Of a DNA stretch of 64,000 bases, positions 43,646-55,545 are shown in pieces (positions within the stretch are counted from its first letter, which is position 1; every line of letters begins with the position of its first letter). The stretch spans positions 186,001 to 250,000 of the forward strand of contig JBAWUJ010000098.1 in NCBI GenBank assembly GCA_037176705.1, written 5' to 3'. This DNA comes from Molossus alvarezi (taxonomy: Eukaryota; Chordata; Mammalia; Chiroptera; Molossidae). The position numbers and the translations under genes are program-made. Under the pieces are notes generated by a model that had not been told where the DNA came from, did not search any database, and saw only the letters and a program-made list of their open reading frames with translations.

Positions 43646-45375
43646 TATTCTTTGGAGATTCTGTATTTTGTGCATATATGTTTACCTAGGTTATATTCTT
43701 GTGTTGGTTTGATCCTTTTTATATTATATGTGACCTTGTTTGTATCTTATTATGGCCTTCATTTTTAATCAATTTTATCAGATATGTGTTCTGCCAGATG
43801 AGCTTCTTTTTTTTTTTTTTTTTTCCTTTTCATTTACCTGAAAAAATTTTCCATCACTATATTTTATCCTCTATGAGTCTTTTGTTTTGACATGGGTCTC
43901 TTGTAGACAGTATATATATGGTTTGTGTTTTCTTTTCAATCAGCTACCCTATGGCTTTAGATAGGTGCATTTAATCCATTTACATTTAAGGTTACTATTG
44001 ATAGAAATTTCTTAGTTGTCCTTTTTATTATATGACTGTGTTCCTATCTCTCTCACTCAATTTCTTCTTCTTACACCAGTTCCTTTACTGTTTCTTGCAG
44101 TGCTCATTTGATAGGGATAAATTCCTATAGCTTTTTTTTTGTTTGTAAATGTTTTATTTTACCTTCAATTTTTGATGCTAGCCTTGCTGGGTGAAGTAGT
44201 CTTGGTTTCAGACCCTTGCCTTTCATTACTTTGTACACTTAATGCTCCTCCTTCAGGCCTGCAGTGTTTGTCTTGAAAAAATCAGCTGACAGCCTAAGGG
44301 AGCTCTAATGTAGGTTACTTTCTGTCTCTCTTTTGCTTCCTACAAGATTCCTTTTTGTGTCTTTGATGTGTGTCCTTTTAATTATGATGTGTCTAATTGT
44401 GGGTTATTTTAAGTTCATAGTGCTTGGGGCATGCTACGTTTCCTGGACTTGTGTGACATTTTTCTAGGCCAAATTCTGGAATGTTTCTGACAATATTTCT
44501 TCAAAAAAGTTCTCTATTATTTCTCTGATTCTTCTTGTTCTGGTCCCCCCTGTTCCCTGATACCAATGTTGTTACATTTTGTGTTTTCTAAAAGCTTCCT
44601 TAAATTATCCTGATGTTTTTTAATTTGTTCCCCATTTGCTGCTCTGTTTGAGCAATTTTTTCTAACTTGTATTCTAACTCACAAATTCAGACTTCAGCTT
44701 CTTCTAATCTACTATTGAATCCTAAGGTGTTTTTCATATCAGCTATGCCTTTCATTGTTTCCTTGTGAGTTTTATTCATAGCTTCTACTTCTTTTTTTTG
44801 AAGTGAAGTATTTTCTGCTGAGCTCTTTATAATTCTCATTAAGTTGCTTGTAGTTCTGATAGAATTGCTTGAGCACCCTTAACATCATTTCTTTGAATTC
44901 TTTATCTGACATATTTCTTTCTTCCATTTCATGTAGTTCTTTTTCTGGTGATTCCTCCTTTTCTCTCACTTGAGTGTTGTTTCTTTGTCTCACCATTTTA
45001 GCTGACTGGTAGTTCTAGGCATGATGAGTGATGTTGGGATGCGTAGGCCAGTCAGTGTGTATCCGCTAAAGCTGTAGAGCCCCCTGGATTCTTCTGGTTC
45101 TGTTCTGGTGTTCAGAGTCTTTTTTGTGCTGCTGATCCTAGAGGATTGACTGGCAGGTGGTATTGGTCTGTTGTGACAGGCAGTGTTGCAGGGACCCTGG
45201 GACCAGGAGGAGCTGCAGACTCCACAGGTGTGACACATTGCTGGACCGCCTTGCCCTTACCAGTGCCATGTCCTGCTGGACATCTCCATTACTGCAGGTG
45301 GTGGCTGGGGTGGGCTGCTGCTGGATGCATGGGTCCATGCTCAACCCCTGAGCCACACTGGTCAGACCCAAGGAA
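43646..45375 (-). mobile_element. LINE-1 lacking its 3' two thirds
   Basis: Minus-strand LINE-1 equivalent to about 37150-39300 of the complete copy: the first part of ORF2 (endonuclease region, 43646-44040), ORF1 (about 44050-44994, start MVRQRNNTQVREKEE at 44996) and a 5' UTR to about 45375. All frames are broken. Losing the 3' end is not the usual 5' truncation of LINE-1, so a deletion or recombination must have fused it to TSPY exon 2. Confidence 0.85.
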
Positions 45376-45392
45376 TTTCAATGAAAAGGACC

Positions 45393-45640
45393 AGACACAT
45401 GTAGGGAGAGAATTATGGAGGAGCTCCACACTATGAGCCTTTCTCTTTCATTGAGAAATCTCTTCCATGTATCAGCAGGGAATGGTGGTTGGGCTAATTC
45501 TTACAAGTAAAACAAAAACAAAGTATCAGAACAGTTAACTCATAATTGATGTTATATGTAGTTGAGATAAAATGCAAGTACAATAAGCATAAATAATTTA
45601 AAAAATATATTACAGTTGAACAATTACATAACATAGAGTA
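45393..45640 (+). repeat. Third partial copy of palindrome-arm sequence
   Basis: Direct match to 17210-17460 of the right arm (AAGGACCAGA; AGGAGCTCCACAC; TGGTTGGGCTA; TATCAGAACAGTTAACTCAT against TATCAGAAGAGTTCATTATA). It diverges on both sides. Confidence 0.75.
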
Positions 45641-46849
45641 TTTTTGATTATTTTGTAAGCATTACTTTTAACTGACCAAGGCAAATTAACTTTTAAAATA
45701 TAATGTGGCTATTGTTCAAATTTTGAGAATGAATGTTTCCACAAAATGCTATTTCACAAAAGCATATTTCTGGAGTGAGAATTGCACTATTGATCAAAAT
45801 TTTTCCTGGGAGTCTGAACATTCATGTGACAGACTTCCCCATTTCATGCTGTACTGTTTACATTACCTAAAGAATGACATATTTTTTATTGTAAACCCAA
45901 ATGTAAAAGAGGTTTGAGATATCCCCAAACATGACGCAAAACAATACACCCCTCAAATACAAACATGAAAAACTATGACATGTTTTTCATGTTTGTATTT
46001 GAAAGCAGTTGCATGAGTCAGAAGAAAAAGTAGATATGGAATGATAGAAAGGTTTGAAGTTATTTAAAACTGTTCATCCTTTGGCCCACTGAAGTCAAAG
46101 CAGCCTGTGTCTGAAGTAATGGATGACGAGACTAAAACAAAGTTCTCTGCTTCAGTGAATCTGAAATTTGTCGGACAACATGATTTCATCACCCACACCT
46201 TCGCTCACCATGCATATACTGAGATTCTGTGTGTGCCACACCCTGCTGTGTATGAGGGGATCCCACTCAGGGACATCACATCCTGTAAACCTCTGGCCAT
46301 GGAGAAGACCGGCATTTTAGAGCCTCTCCCATGTAGGAACAGTATGGCCAAAGGCAGAGCAGTCTGTTGCTGGATAAAAACCACCCTGAAAACAGAAACC
46401 ATGCATGCCTATTAACACTCCATTCAGGAATGGAGCCAGTGCCCTCAGTCAGTACATCCTCTGAGATGCCCGGTTGACTGACTGATACTATGCCCATCCC
46501 CCGGTCCTACCTCTGGTGGTCTCACACTCTAGCCACACCCCAGGACTATCAGTAAAGTCACCAGATTTCACACTGCTGATCTGTTCTCCTCTAACTCTAG
46601 CCCTCGGTGACATGGGGCCCATGTCACCCCAGCTCTACATCTTTGGCATCCTCCAGCCCATGTTCTTTAGTTGTATGTGCCACCCTCTCATTATCCATCT
46701 AGGGCCTTTCAAGGCCTTTAAACTGGCTGGCCATGTGCTTTTCTACATTTTAATGACCTACTTGCAAAACGTGATTGATACAGAAGAATGGAGTCAATGG
46801 ATTTAACACTAGTGTTTGTGTTGCAGTAGCTCCTGGCTGTGCACTGACA
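45641..46849. other. Unassigned stretch with one unrecognised 102-codon frame
   Basis: Contains a perfect hairpin (45953-46002) and an open frame at 46107-46415 starting MSEVMDDETKTKF. I do not recognise the peptide and see no splice or promoter support. It has no duplicate in the window to test conservation. Not called as a gene. Confidence 0.4.
45953..46002. repeat. Perfect 21-bp inverted repeat (hairpin, 8-nt loop)
   Basis: The left arm starts TCAAATACAAACATGAAAAA (45953-45973), the loop is TATGACAT, and the right arm ends CATGTTTGTATTTGA (45982-46002). All 21 pairs match. Confidence 0.95.
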
Positions 46850-48039
46850 TTTAAATTACTTATGGCATACTAACCACCAGCACTAACAACTATTTGTCAC
46901 TGAAACATGCTGGATCCACACACGCTTTGCAGGCATATTCTCCATGACTAGCTCCATGAGGTGCTCAAAGAAAACAACTTCCCAATGTGCTACGGTCTGG
47001 CTGGCCTCAGACACTGAGCTTCCAGCTTTATGGACAAATGACAGGGCCACCACAGTTGAAACAGAATGATGTTCCAGTGACTGGTGCCACATTATAGTGT
47101 CTCTTGGCCTCACTTGACCCTTGGCTGGACCAGAATAAAGTAAGGGGAAACCTTGAAGGCCCTGAATTGATCTGTCATATCTACAAACTTTGACTGATCA
47201 ACTGTTATGCTTAGTCATTGTGTGGGCACTGAGGGCAAAACACAGGAGAAATCAAGGTCCCTGAGTGTTAAGAGGCTGATAACAGATCAAGAGTAAAGTT
47301 CAGACAAGTCAGACATAGCTTCATTGTCTGAGTATAGAGAAGTGTTAAGAGAAAAGAGGGAGAAGTAGCCAAGAAAATAGGATGTAGGGACAACCCAGCT
47401 TGTTTGGGTAGAGTGGGAAGGAGCCACAGGGGCATCTTGGTAAGAAAGTCTTGTTAGGGAGCTGGTGTGCAATGGTCCTGTGGTAGGGCAGATGGACACT
47501 TCAACATAACACTTTCCAACAGAAAAGTTAAGTACAATAGACCAAAGTTTACAGTTCTATTGATATGAATGCCACCGATATGTAAGTCCACATAATATTA
47601 ATGATGTTCAAAGCCTTGGGAAATGGATGCATGAAGACTGATTGTTCATAGTTACAGGTGATGTTTTAGAGATGATGGAAATATTTAGACAGGAGATGGC
47701 AGAGATGGTTACAAAATTCTGAATATCCTAAATCCACTGAGAGTGTACTTGAAATTCACTAACTTTATGCTATGTAAATAATAGATTCATAAAGCTGTTA
47801 CAAAGAACATATGGCACATTGTCAGGAATGAGCAGTGACATGCAGGAGAAAGATTAGGCATAAATGGAAAGAAACATCCAATCAAGAAGTGGTCATTAAA
47901 AGGGGTGAAATAAGAACACTGAACTGAGAGCAGATTTGGGTCATTTGGGTCTTGGTAAAAGTTGACCATCACACTTTCCTTTCCAAGGTGTTCCATATCT
48001 ACTGCTTTCTGCACCCAGAGAAAGGGTGTACGAGTGGGA

Positions 48040-48300
48040 GCTGAGGAAGTGTTTTTTTTTTATTTATTTATTTTATCCTCACTCAAGGACATTTTTGCAT
48101 TTTTTATTCAGATAGAGTGGGAGGGAGAGAGAGAGAAACATAAATGTGAAAAGGACACATCGAGTGGCTGCCACCTGCACAAGCCAACCAGGGCCAGGGA
48201 CAAACTGCAACCAAAGTACATTCCCTTAGCGGGAACCAAACCCAGGTCTCTCTGGACCACAGGCCAATGCTCTAACCACTAAGCAACACCAGCCAGGACA
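48040..48300 (-). mobile_element. VES-type SINE, lineage-specific insertion
   Basis: T-rich tail (48050-48075), GATAGAGTGGGAGGGAGAGA, ACACATCGAGTGGCTGCCAC, AACTGCAACCAAAGTACATT, CTCTAACCACTAAGCAACAC. It is flanked by GAAGTGTTTT on both sides (48046 and 48300), a target-site duplication. The duplicate at 62430 lacks it. Confidence 0.93.
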
Positions 48301-48436
48301 GAAGTGTTTTGTTTAAATTGTGACCAGAGTTGTTCAACACAGCGATGTCGGTCCCTAACTGGAAGTGTTGCAAGACTTGACGAGGTGTGAAGAGACAAAC
48401 TGACAAGTGAACAGGATTGGTGTTTTCAAAGTGGTA

Positions 48437-48650
48437 AGAGTCCTGGCCAGTTTGGCTCAGCTATTAGAGTGTCAGCCCACAGATGAAAGAGTCTTGAGTT
48501 CAAATCTGTCAAGGGTGTGTATGTTTGTTCTCATTCTAGGTCGGGGTCGTGCGGGTTGCAACCAGTCTATGTGTCACTTTTACATTGATGTTTCTGTTTC
48601 TCTCACTCTCTGACTCTGTCTCTTCCTACCACCTCTATATCTGAGATAAA
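48437..48650 (+). mobile_element. VES-type SINE, forward
   Basis: TCCTGGCCAGTTTGGCTCAG head with tRNA-like A box, TTGAGTTCAAATCTGTCAAG (B-box-like), GTTGCAACCAGTCTATGTGT, ATTGATGTTTCTGTTTCTCT. It is present in both duplication copies (62570-62800). Confidence 0.9.
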
Positions 48651-49904
48651 GGGAAAAATATCCTCCAGTGAGGATGAAATAAGTACATTGAATGAAATAT
48701 AAACAGTAAGAAATGCATCATATCAGATTTGGTGCGACTAATGGTTTCTAGGCACAGGTCAAATGGGTTGTCGCAGAGATCACCACATTCTGATGCTCAG
48801 AGTCCAACAGATACCCACTGACATCCATCTCTGGTAGGACAACTTTGCCACAGATTTTGAAAATCAGCCATCACAGAGGCTAACAGGTCCCCCTCTGAAC
48901 CTGCACCTATCAGGAGAACCTCTCCTACCTCAAATACTTCATTGTTCTTTGAGCACTCACACCTGTCAGACAGCATTATCAGTGATGGGAGGAGGCTGTA
49001 TCCTCGCACTGCTTGGAGTGGGCTCAGTATATGCAAAGGCTTTGAGATGACAGTGTCTCCGCATGTTTCACCAACAGGAAGGAGACCAGGATGACTAGCA
49101 GTGAGGATGTACCGAGGGCCAAGAGGATGGCAGAGGAGTCAGGCTACTTGAGGTGCAGGTCACTTTTGAGCTCTCCCAAAGCTCAATTTGAGATAAAATC
49201 TGAAAAACAAAAATCCATCTGTTTTCAGAAGATCAGGGGCAGGAGTAGTCCCGACAAGGAGCAGCAACTGCAAGCACCATGGGTGCAGAACACACCACTG
49301 AGCTAGACACTCATAAGGAGGTCAGGTGTCCAGAGGGGAGTTCATCAGAGAAGAGGAGACTGAGGGAAGGTCGCCCAGTGTGGATTCAATGTCTGGTTTT
49401 TATGCTAAGTGCATTGAGAGCAATATGGGATGTAGTTTCTGCCTTGGACACCACCACTGGGACCTGAGAGGGTGGAAAGGCAGTAGGGAGAGGCCAGAGT
49501 CACTGGGCAGCGGGTGGTTAGGTGGTTGAAAAAGTCGTGATAGATGAGCCTGGAGTTCAGGACAGAAGGTGGTGCTTGGGTTACAGCCTTGAGATTAATG
49601 TGGAAGACATCTTTCCCTATTATTGTCTCACCCTTATAAAGTTCATGAACCCACATGCAGACTAACGATGGCCACATGCACCCTCAGACTGTGGAACGGC
49701 ATTTCACAAGTAAGTGCCCTCACAATCACTGCTGCCTGGGCAAGAGAGAAAATGGTGCAGCAGGGCAGAAGCCCAGTCACCAGCTTGTCCTTTTGTCACA
49801 CATCACACGGGTATAGGTAAAAAATCAGAAATCGTCATGTTGAGTTAAGAGCAATCATACCGCAGAATATAACAAAGCGGGCAGGTAGAAGAGGGGTGCC
49901 AGAG

Positions 49905-50135
49905 GACTGAAAGCAGACACAGAGATGAAAAGTTACAGAACTGATAGATGACACCTAGATGAGAGGTGATAAAAGACACATAAATGACAGGGGACAGATG
50001 ACTGATGGACGAAACATAGATGGAGAAGACGGATAGAGATGACAGATGGCTCACAGATGAGAGATCCAGGAGCGGTGACAGATAGATGAGGGTGGACAGA
50101 TGTCAGCAGACTGATGAATGAGGAATGGCAGGGCA
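49905..50135. repeat. Degenerate GATA/GACA/GATG repeat, left copy
   Basis: Dense short motifs GATAGATGAC, GACAGATGACTGATGGA, GACGGATAGAGATGACAGAT. Also present at 63420-63640. It resembles decayed GATA/GACA-type simple repeats. Confidence 0.7.
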
Positions 50136-50275
50136 CTGGGGATGAACCGCAGATAGACAGGAGGTGGCAGATGAGTGTCAGTGTAGCACATAGCACAGCA
50201 ACACACTCATCAGCTATTTCTTTAAAGGTGTGCACACAGGTCTGTCAGTCCTGCACTTTGCAGAGGTGCGTGGGG

Positions 50276-53200
50276 AATTCAGCTCTGTTGGCACAGTCAG
50301 CACAGAGTAGGTACCTGCAGCAGTAGCCAAAACCAGCAGGGAGCCAGAACTCCACCTCTACAGCAGCTGAGGGTCATCCAGACCTATGGCTTCGGTGGTG
50401 CTATGGGCCTCAGGATCCATATTCTTGCCCAGGGGTGGTGAAAAGTTATTCCAGGACACAAGCCACGGGTGCATGAACCCAGCCTAAGACACAGACCAGT
50501 GGCAGCACACACCCACCCCAGTACCTAGGCTGCAGTGGCTCACACCTAACCCAAAGCCCAAGACCAGGCCCACGATTGCATGCACTAACCACAGGACCCA
50601 GTCCCACCACTGTGGGCAGGCCAGCCCAGGGGCCAGGCCAAAAGCCTGCACTGGGGATAGACCCAGCCCAGACACCCCAGCAGCAGGAGCACATATTAGC
50701 AGTGTAGACCCATCCCCAGCAGTATCAACAGAAGCTGATCAAGAGTGGTGCCCCAGCCAAAGCAGCAGAGAATTTCAGAGAGCCAAGAGCAGCACAAGAG
50801 ACCAATTCCAGGCGCTGGGTGTCAATGCTTTAGGACCCACAGCAGACAATAGGAGCTGTACACCAAAACAGGCATAAAGGCACAGCAGCCTTCATTGATA
50901 CACACTGACCTGCCTACATATTCTCACATCCCTTACCAAGCTTAGAAATACCATATTGCTAAAATGGTGAGACAAAGAAACAATACCCAAATGAAAAAAA
51001 GAAGAGATGCCACCAGAAATGGAACTACAGGAACTAGAAGAGAACAATTTGTCAGACAAAGAATTCAAAGCAATGATTATAAGGGTGCTCAAACAATTTG
51101 GTGAGAACTACAAGTAATTGGATAAGAATTACGAAGAGCTCACTAAAAACTACTTCAGCTGAAAAAAAAAGGTAGAAGAAATGGGTATAAAGGTAGAAGC
51201 TATACATAAAAATCAAAAGAAAATACAGAAAGAGAGCTGATAAGCAAAATACCTTAGAAGCATTCAGTAGTATATTAGAAGAATCTGAAGACCGGATCAG
51301 AGCTTTGGGAGACAAGGTAGAAAAAAACACCCAAAAAAAGTAGCAAATGGAGAAAAGGTTGAAAAAGCAGAAGAAGAGTATAAGGGAGTTGTGGGGTAAT
51401 AAAAACATAATAACATTCGCATTATAGGTGTACTGGAAATACAAGAATCAGAGAAAGGAATAGAGAACCAGTTTGAAGAAGTAATGGCAGAAAACTTTCC
51501 TGAACTGGTGAAGGAAAATGTCACACATGTCCAGGAGGCACAGAAAGTCCCAAGTGAAATGAACCCAGAAGACCCACAGCTAATAAAAATGGCAAACCAT
51601 AATGAAAATGGCAAACATTAAACACAAAGAAAGAATCTTAAAGGAAGCAAGAGAGGTACAGAAAGTTACCTGCAAGGGAGCGACCATTAGACTGTCAGCT
51701 GACTTCTCAATAGAAACACTGCATGCCAGAAGGGAGTTGCATGAAGTATACAAAGCAATGCAAGGATATAATTTAAACTAAAAAAAGAAATAAAGAACTT
51801 CATGGATTAAAAAAAAAAAAAGAGCTAAAGGAGTTTACCACCACCAAACAAGAACTGCAAGAATTGAAGAAGGGACTGTTGTAAGATGAGTAAGAAGAAG
51901 AAATGGAGAGAGAGAAAGAAGAACACAGGCATAAATTAAAAATGCCAACTAAGTCCTATCTAGCAAGAATAACCTTAAATGTAAATAACTTAAATGCTCC
52001 AAACAAAAGACATAGTACATGCAAAATAATGAAACTAGACCATCAATTTACATCATACACAAGAATAAACTCAAAATGAATAAAATACTTAAATGTGACT
52101 CATGAATTCATAAAAATCCTAAAAGAAACTGTAGGCAACAAAGTTTCAGACATCATACACAGCAGAATTTTTATGGATACATCACCTAAGGCAACAGAAA
52201 CAAAGAAGAAAATAAACACATGGGACTACATCAACTAAAAAGCTTCTGCACAGCAAAAGATTTAATCATTAGTATGGATTGTCAACCTACTATGTGGGAG
52301 AGCGTAATTGCCAATGATATCTCAGAAAAAGAGTTCATTTCCAATATATATTTATAGTGCTCATACAACTCAACAAAGGAAAGACAAAGAAGCCAATTAA
52401 AAATTGGGCAGAGGAACTAAATAGACACCCCTCCAAACAGGACATATAAATGGCCAAGAGACATATGACAAAATGCTCAACATCATTAATTATCAGAGGT
52501 GCAAATTAAAACAACAATGAGGTATCACCTCACACCTGTTCGTATGACCCCCATCAACAAATTATCAAACAAGTGTTAGTGAGGGTGTGGAGAAAAGGGG
52601 AATCTAGTACACTGCTGGTGGAAAATGCAGACTGGTGCAGCCATTATAAAAAAAACAATAATTAAAATAATAATTAAATAATTATTAAAAATTAATTAAC
52701 ATAATTAAAATTAATCAAATAATTAAAAATTGAACTTCCATTTGACTCAGTGATCCCACTTCTAGCAATATACCCTAGAAGCCTGAAACACCAATCAGAA
52801 AGAATATATGTACCCCCAGGTTTGTAGCAGCACTATTTACAATAGCTAAGATCTGGAAACAGCCCAAATATCCATCAGTAGACAAATAGATAAAATAGCT
52901 GTGGTACATATACACAATGGAGTACTATGGAGCTGTAAGAAAGAAAGATCTCTTATCCTTTGAGATGTCATGGAGGGACCTGGAAAGTGTCATCCTAAGT
53001 GAAACAAGCCAAACAGAGAAAGGCAAGTATCATATGATTTCACTTATTTGTGGAATATAATGAATATAATAGTCTGAGGAATGGGATAGTCCAAGAGACA
53101 TGGAAGTGGGGTACAGAATGACAATCCCCAGAAGAGGGCGTAGGAAGGAGAGATGAACCACAGAACTTATATGCATGTATGCATGAACAATGGACATGGA

Positions 53201-53320
53201 CTACAAAGCTGGGGAAAGGACAGGGAGGGAGGGTAAGGGGAATCAGTGGGGGAGAAAGTAGAATCATCTGTAACAAAAATTGATTAATTAAATTTTAAAA
53301 AATGAAAAAAATAAATGAAT
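50276..53320 (+). mobile_element. LINE-1 with ~2.7-kb internal ORF2 deletion
   Basis: 5' UTR to 50963; ORF1 from 50964 (ATGGTGAGACAAAGAAACAA) with frame breaks to about 51885; then the first ORF2 codons (AATAACCTTAAATGTAAATA at 51969). At about 52015 it jumps straight to late ORF2 (AAACTAGACCATCAATTTAC). The 3' end runs to an A-rich tail at 53320. An AT-rich expansion sits in the 3' part of ORF2 (52650-52730). Confidence 0.88.
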
Positions 53321-53831
53321 AAAATTATGGTTAACCTGAAATTCAGCAAATGAAATAAAAAGTAAGTTGTATATGGACATTATTCCAGATCATGGTCTGT
53401 TTTATGGATTCATATGCAGGAAAAAATGCCACAGCTTCTTAGTATGGAAAACATTCCTTTGAAGTCCATGTTAATGTACAATGCCTCTTGATGTTTCAAA
53501 TCACCTCTAACATTCTGTTTTTTTGTAGGGGAATTTGTCACATGGTTTAGACATTAAATTTTGCATGAAAACTTTTTTGTCCTTTGAGAGAATAGTCTGA
53601 TCAATAGCAGTGTTAGTATCTGTATTTGGAATGCCTGGTCAAATAGGTACACAATAACTGATACCTGGCTTTTTAGTTATTTTTGTTTCTTTGGATCAAG
53701 TCCACCCTCTGGAAGTTCAGTTTTTGATGGATAATCTCTTAATTTCAACACAACTTCTACCAGGTAATGGCTGCTAATGGTTTCCCAATCTAAAAGATAT
53801 TACAAAGTTTGTTTTTAACACCAGAATATTT
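53321..53831. other. Unassigned stretch
   Basis: AT-rich, no recognised gene or repeat. Confidence 0.4.
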
Positions 53832-53935
53832 AAGCGATCCTGTGCAACCCAGCAGGGATTGTGCAACCCAGTTACCCACAGGTCCTGTGGGGTGCTAAAT
53901 CACCAGAGTGGCCTGTGTGACCCAGCTGCGCACAA
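53832..53935 (-). repeat. Remnant of the 73-bp satellite, about 1.4 units
   Basis: The reverse complement of the satellite is visible: GCAACCCAGCAGGGATTGTG, CAGTTACCCACAGGTCCTGT, GGGGTGCTAAATCACCAGAG. It is followed by the same flank as the remnant at 55.4 kb (AAGATA...GGAAT). Confidence 0.88.
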
Positions 53936-54384
53936 GATATTTATATAGGATGTGAAAATGGAGACAAAGTGAATGGAAGCTACACAGACGATCTCCCAGG
54001 ACCAAACAGGAATTAGTGAAAATAAAGACAAATCCTCAGTTCTTACAGGAAGTCATATGAGAGATATGGTAAGATAAAGTGATTGCTTGAATATGTCACA
54101 GAATTAGATTTAAGAGGCCAGATGGCATCGTACCCTACATTCAATTCCAATCAAAAATGAAAAATCATGGCATGTTACTTTGGATTAGTTCAAATAATTT
54201 TGAATTATTTTTTTATTACCTTCTTTAAGATAATAGATTGCTTTGGATATAAAGTGGCAGTGATATCTTTTTTTCTTATTAAAGAAATGTCATTTAATAG
54301 TTTTAGTTTCATTGTATTTTTTGCTCACACACACAGAAGGGTTTTTGTTTTGTTGGTCTTTACAGTGTTTGCGAGGCATCTTCT

Positions 54385-54565
54385 TAGTTTTATTTAGGGT
54401 CTGGCAACTAAGAAAGAGAGATGCCTGAGGGTGTTGCCTCCTGCAGGAGCCCTGATTGGGACTTAGGGTAAAACATGCCAACCAGGTACTTACTCTTTAC
54501 TAGGCAATAAAATTGTAACCTTTGGTACTGTTACCAACACTACCACTGAGCCAGCACGGACAGTT
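54385..54565 (-). mobile_element. Diverged VES-like SINE (duplicate of 18890-19085)
   Basis: GTCTGGCAACTAAGAAAGAG, GATGCCTGAGGGTGTTGCCT, ACCAACACTACCACTGAGCC. Confidence 0.65.
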
Positions 54566-54589
54566 TTTTTTTTTTTTTTTTAAATTTTT

Positions 54590-54656
54590 GAAAACAATCC
54601 TACCCTAGAGTATTTTAACATTGATTTTTCAGATAGAGTGGGAGGAAGGGAGGTAG

Positions 54657-54704
<48 letters not shown>

Positions 54705-54870
54705 AGAGAAATTCAATATGAGAAACACATCTATTGTCTTCCTCCTCACCATCCCAATCAGGACTTCAGATTGTACAGCTACTGAGGAACATGTCATTGG
54801 TATAAATCAAACCCAAGGCTCCTAAGTTTGAGGGAAGATTCTCCAGCCACTGACCTAAATGGCTAGGACT
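54590..54870 (-). mobile_element. VES-type SINE with GA tract (duplicate of 19088-19372)
   Basis: GATAGAGTGGGAGGAAGGGA, (GA)n at 54660-54703, AACACATCTATTGTCTTCCT, CCAGCCACTGACCTAAATGG. Confidence 0.8.
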
Positions 54871-55144
54871 ATTTTAACATTCTTCAATCAGATAGAACGT
54901 TTGACACTGTGAAGCTTCAGAACCATATGAAAGTCAGGATTTCAGATCATTTTAGGATAATGTGCCTTAATGTGTATTCAAAATCAATTATAGCGAGAAC
55001 TATGACTATTAAACATTAGTTGATATAAATGTAATATACCCTCACTACCTCAGCACTATTGACATTTTTCCAGTGTGGGAAACTTGAGATCTATGTTTTG
55101 CAAAGATTTAATATTTTATTTGTCATCCGCTATGATATAAAAAG

Positions 55145-55435
55145 TCTTTTAGAAGCCCTAGAGAAACTGCTGCAATCCAGCTGCCCACCTGCAGGAACTG
55201 CATGTGTGGGGGCACTAGAGAGGCCTTTGTGACCCAGCAGGGACTGTGCCATCTTATTAACAGTGGGACCTGTGGGATACTGAAGCACCAGAGAGGTGTG
55301 TGTGTGACCCAGCAGCACATAACATAGGCATAGAGCACAGTTTCCAAATGGACTGTGCAATCCAGTTCCCCCCAAAACATGCAGGATTCAGGGACATATA
55401 AAAGGCCTGTGGGACCCAACTGCACTCAAGATAGG
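55145..55435 (-). repeat. Remnant of the 73-bp satellite, about 3 interrupted units
   Basis: Reverse-complement units: CCAGCTGCCCACCTGCAGGA; GTGACCCAGCAGGGACTGTG; GATACTGAAGCACCAGAGAG; TGCAATCCAGTTCCCC. A ~35-bp non-satellite insert near 55322-55355 interrupts them. Confidence 0.85.
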
Positions 55436-55545
55436 CATAGAGAATGTGAAAATGGAAACGGAGTGAATAGAAACTACAAAGAAGATGTTTCAAAACCAAA
55501 TTGGAATTAATACTAAATTAAAAACAAATTCTCAGAAAAAAAGCA

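Larger units (their letters stand above)
46850..50275 (+). repeat. Direct duplication, left copy
   Basis: Collinear with 61232-63767 at roughly 90 % identity by eye (CACCAGCACTAACAACTATT; GGAAATGGATGCATGA; CATGAACCCACATGCAGACT). Differences: a SINE at 48040-48300 is present only here, and about 620 bp (48810-49432) are absent from the other copy. Scattered open frames are not conserved between copies, so no gene is called. Confidence 0.88.
53936..55143 (+). repeat. Duplicate of 18555-19645
   Basis: From 54037 it is collinear with 18555-19645, including both SINEs. It is bracketed on both sides by satellite remnants in the same orientation, and the left-flank sequence 53935-54010 recurs at 55430-55510. 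Confidence 0.8.

Noticed and set aside
46107..46415. 102-codon frame starting MSEVMDDETKTKF
   Set aside because: Not recognised, no second copy to test constraint, no supporting signals; left as an unassigned open frame.
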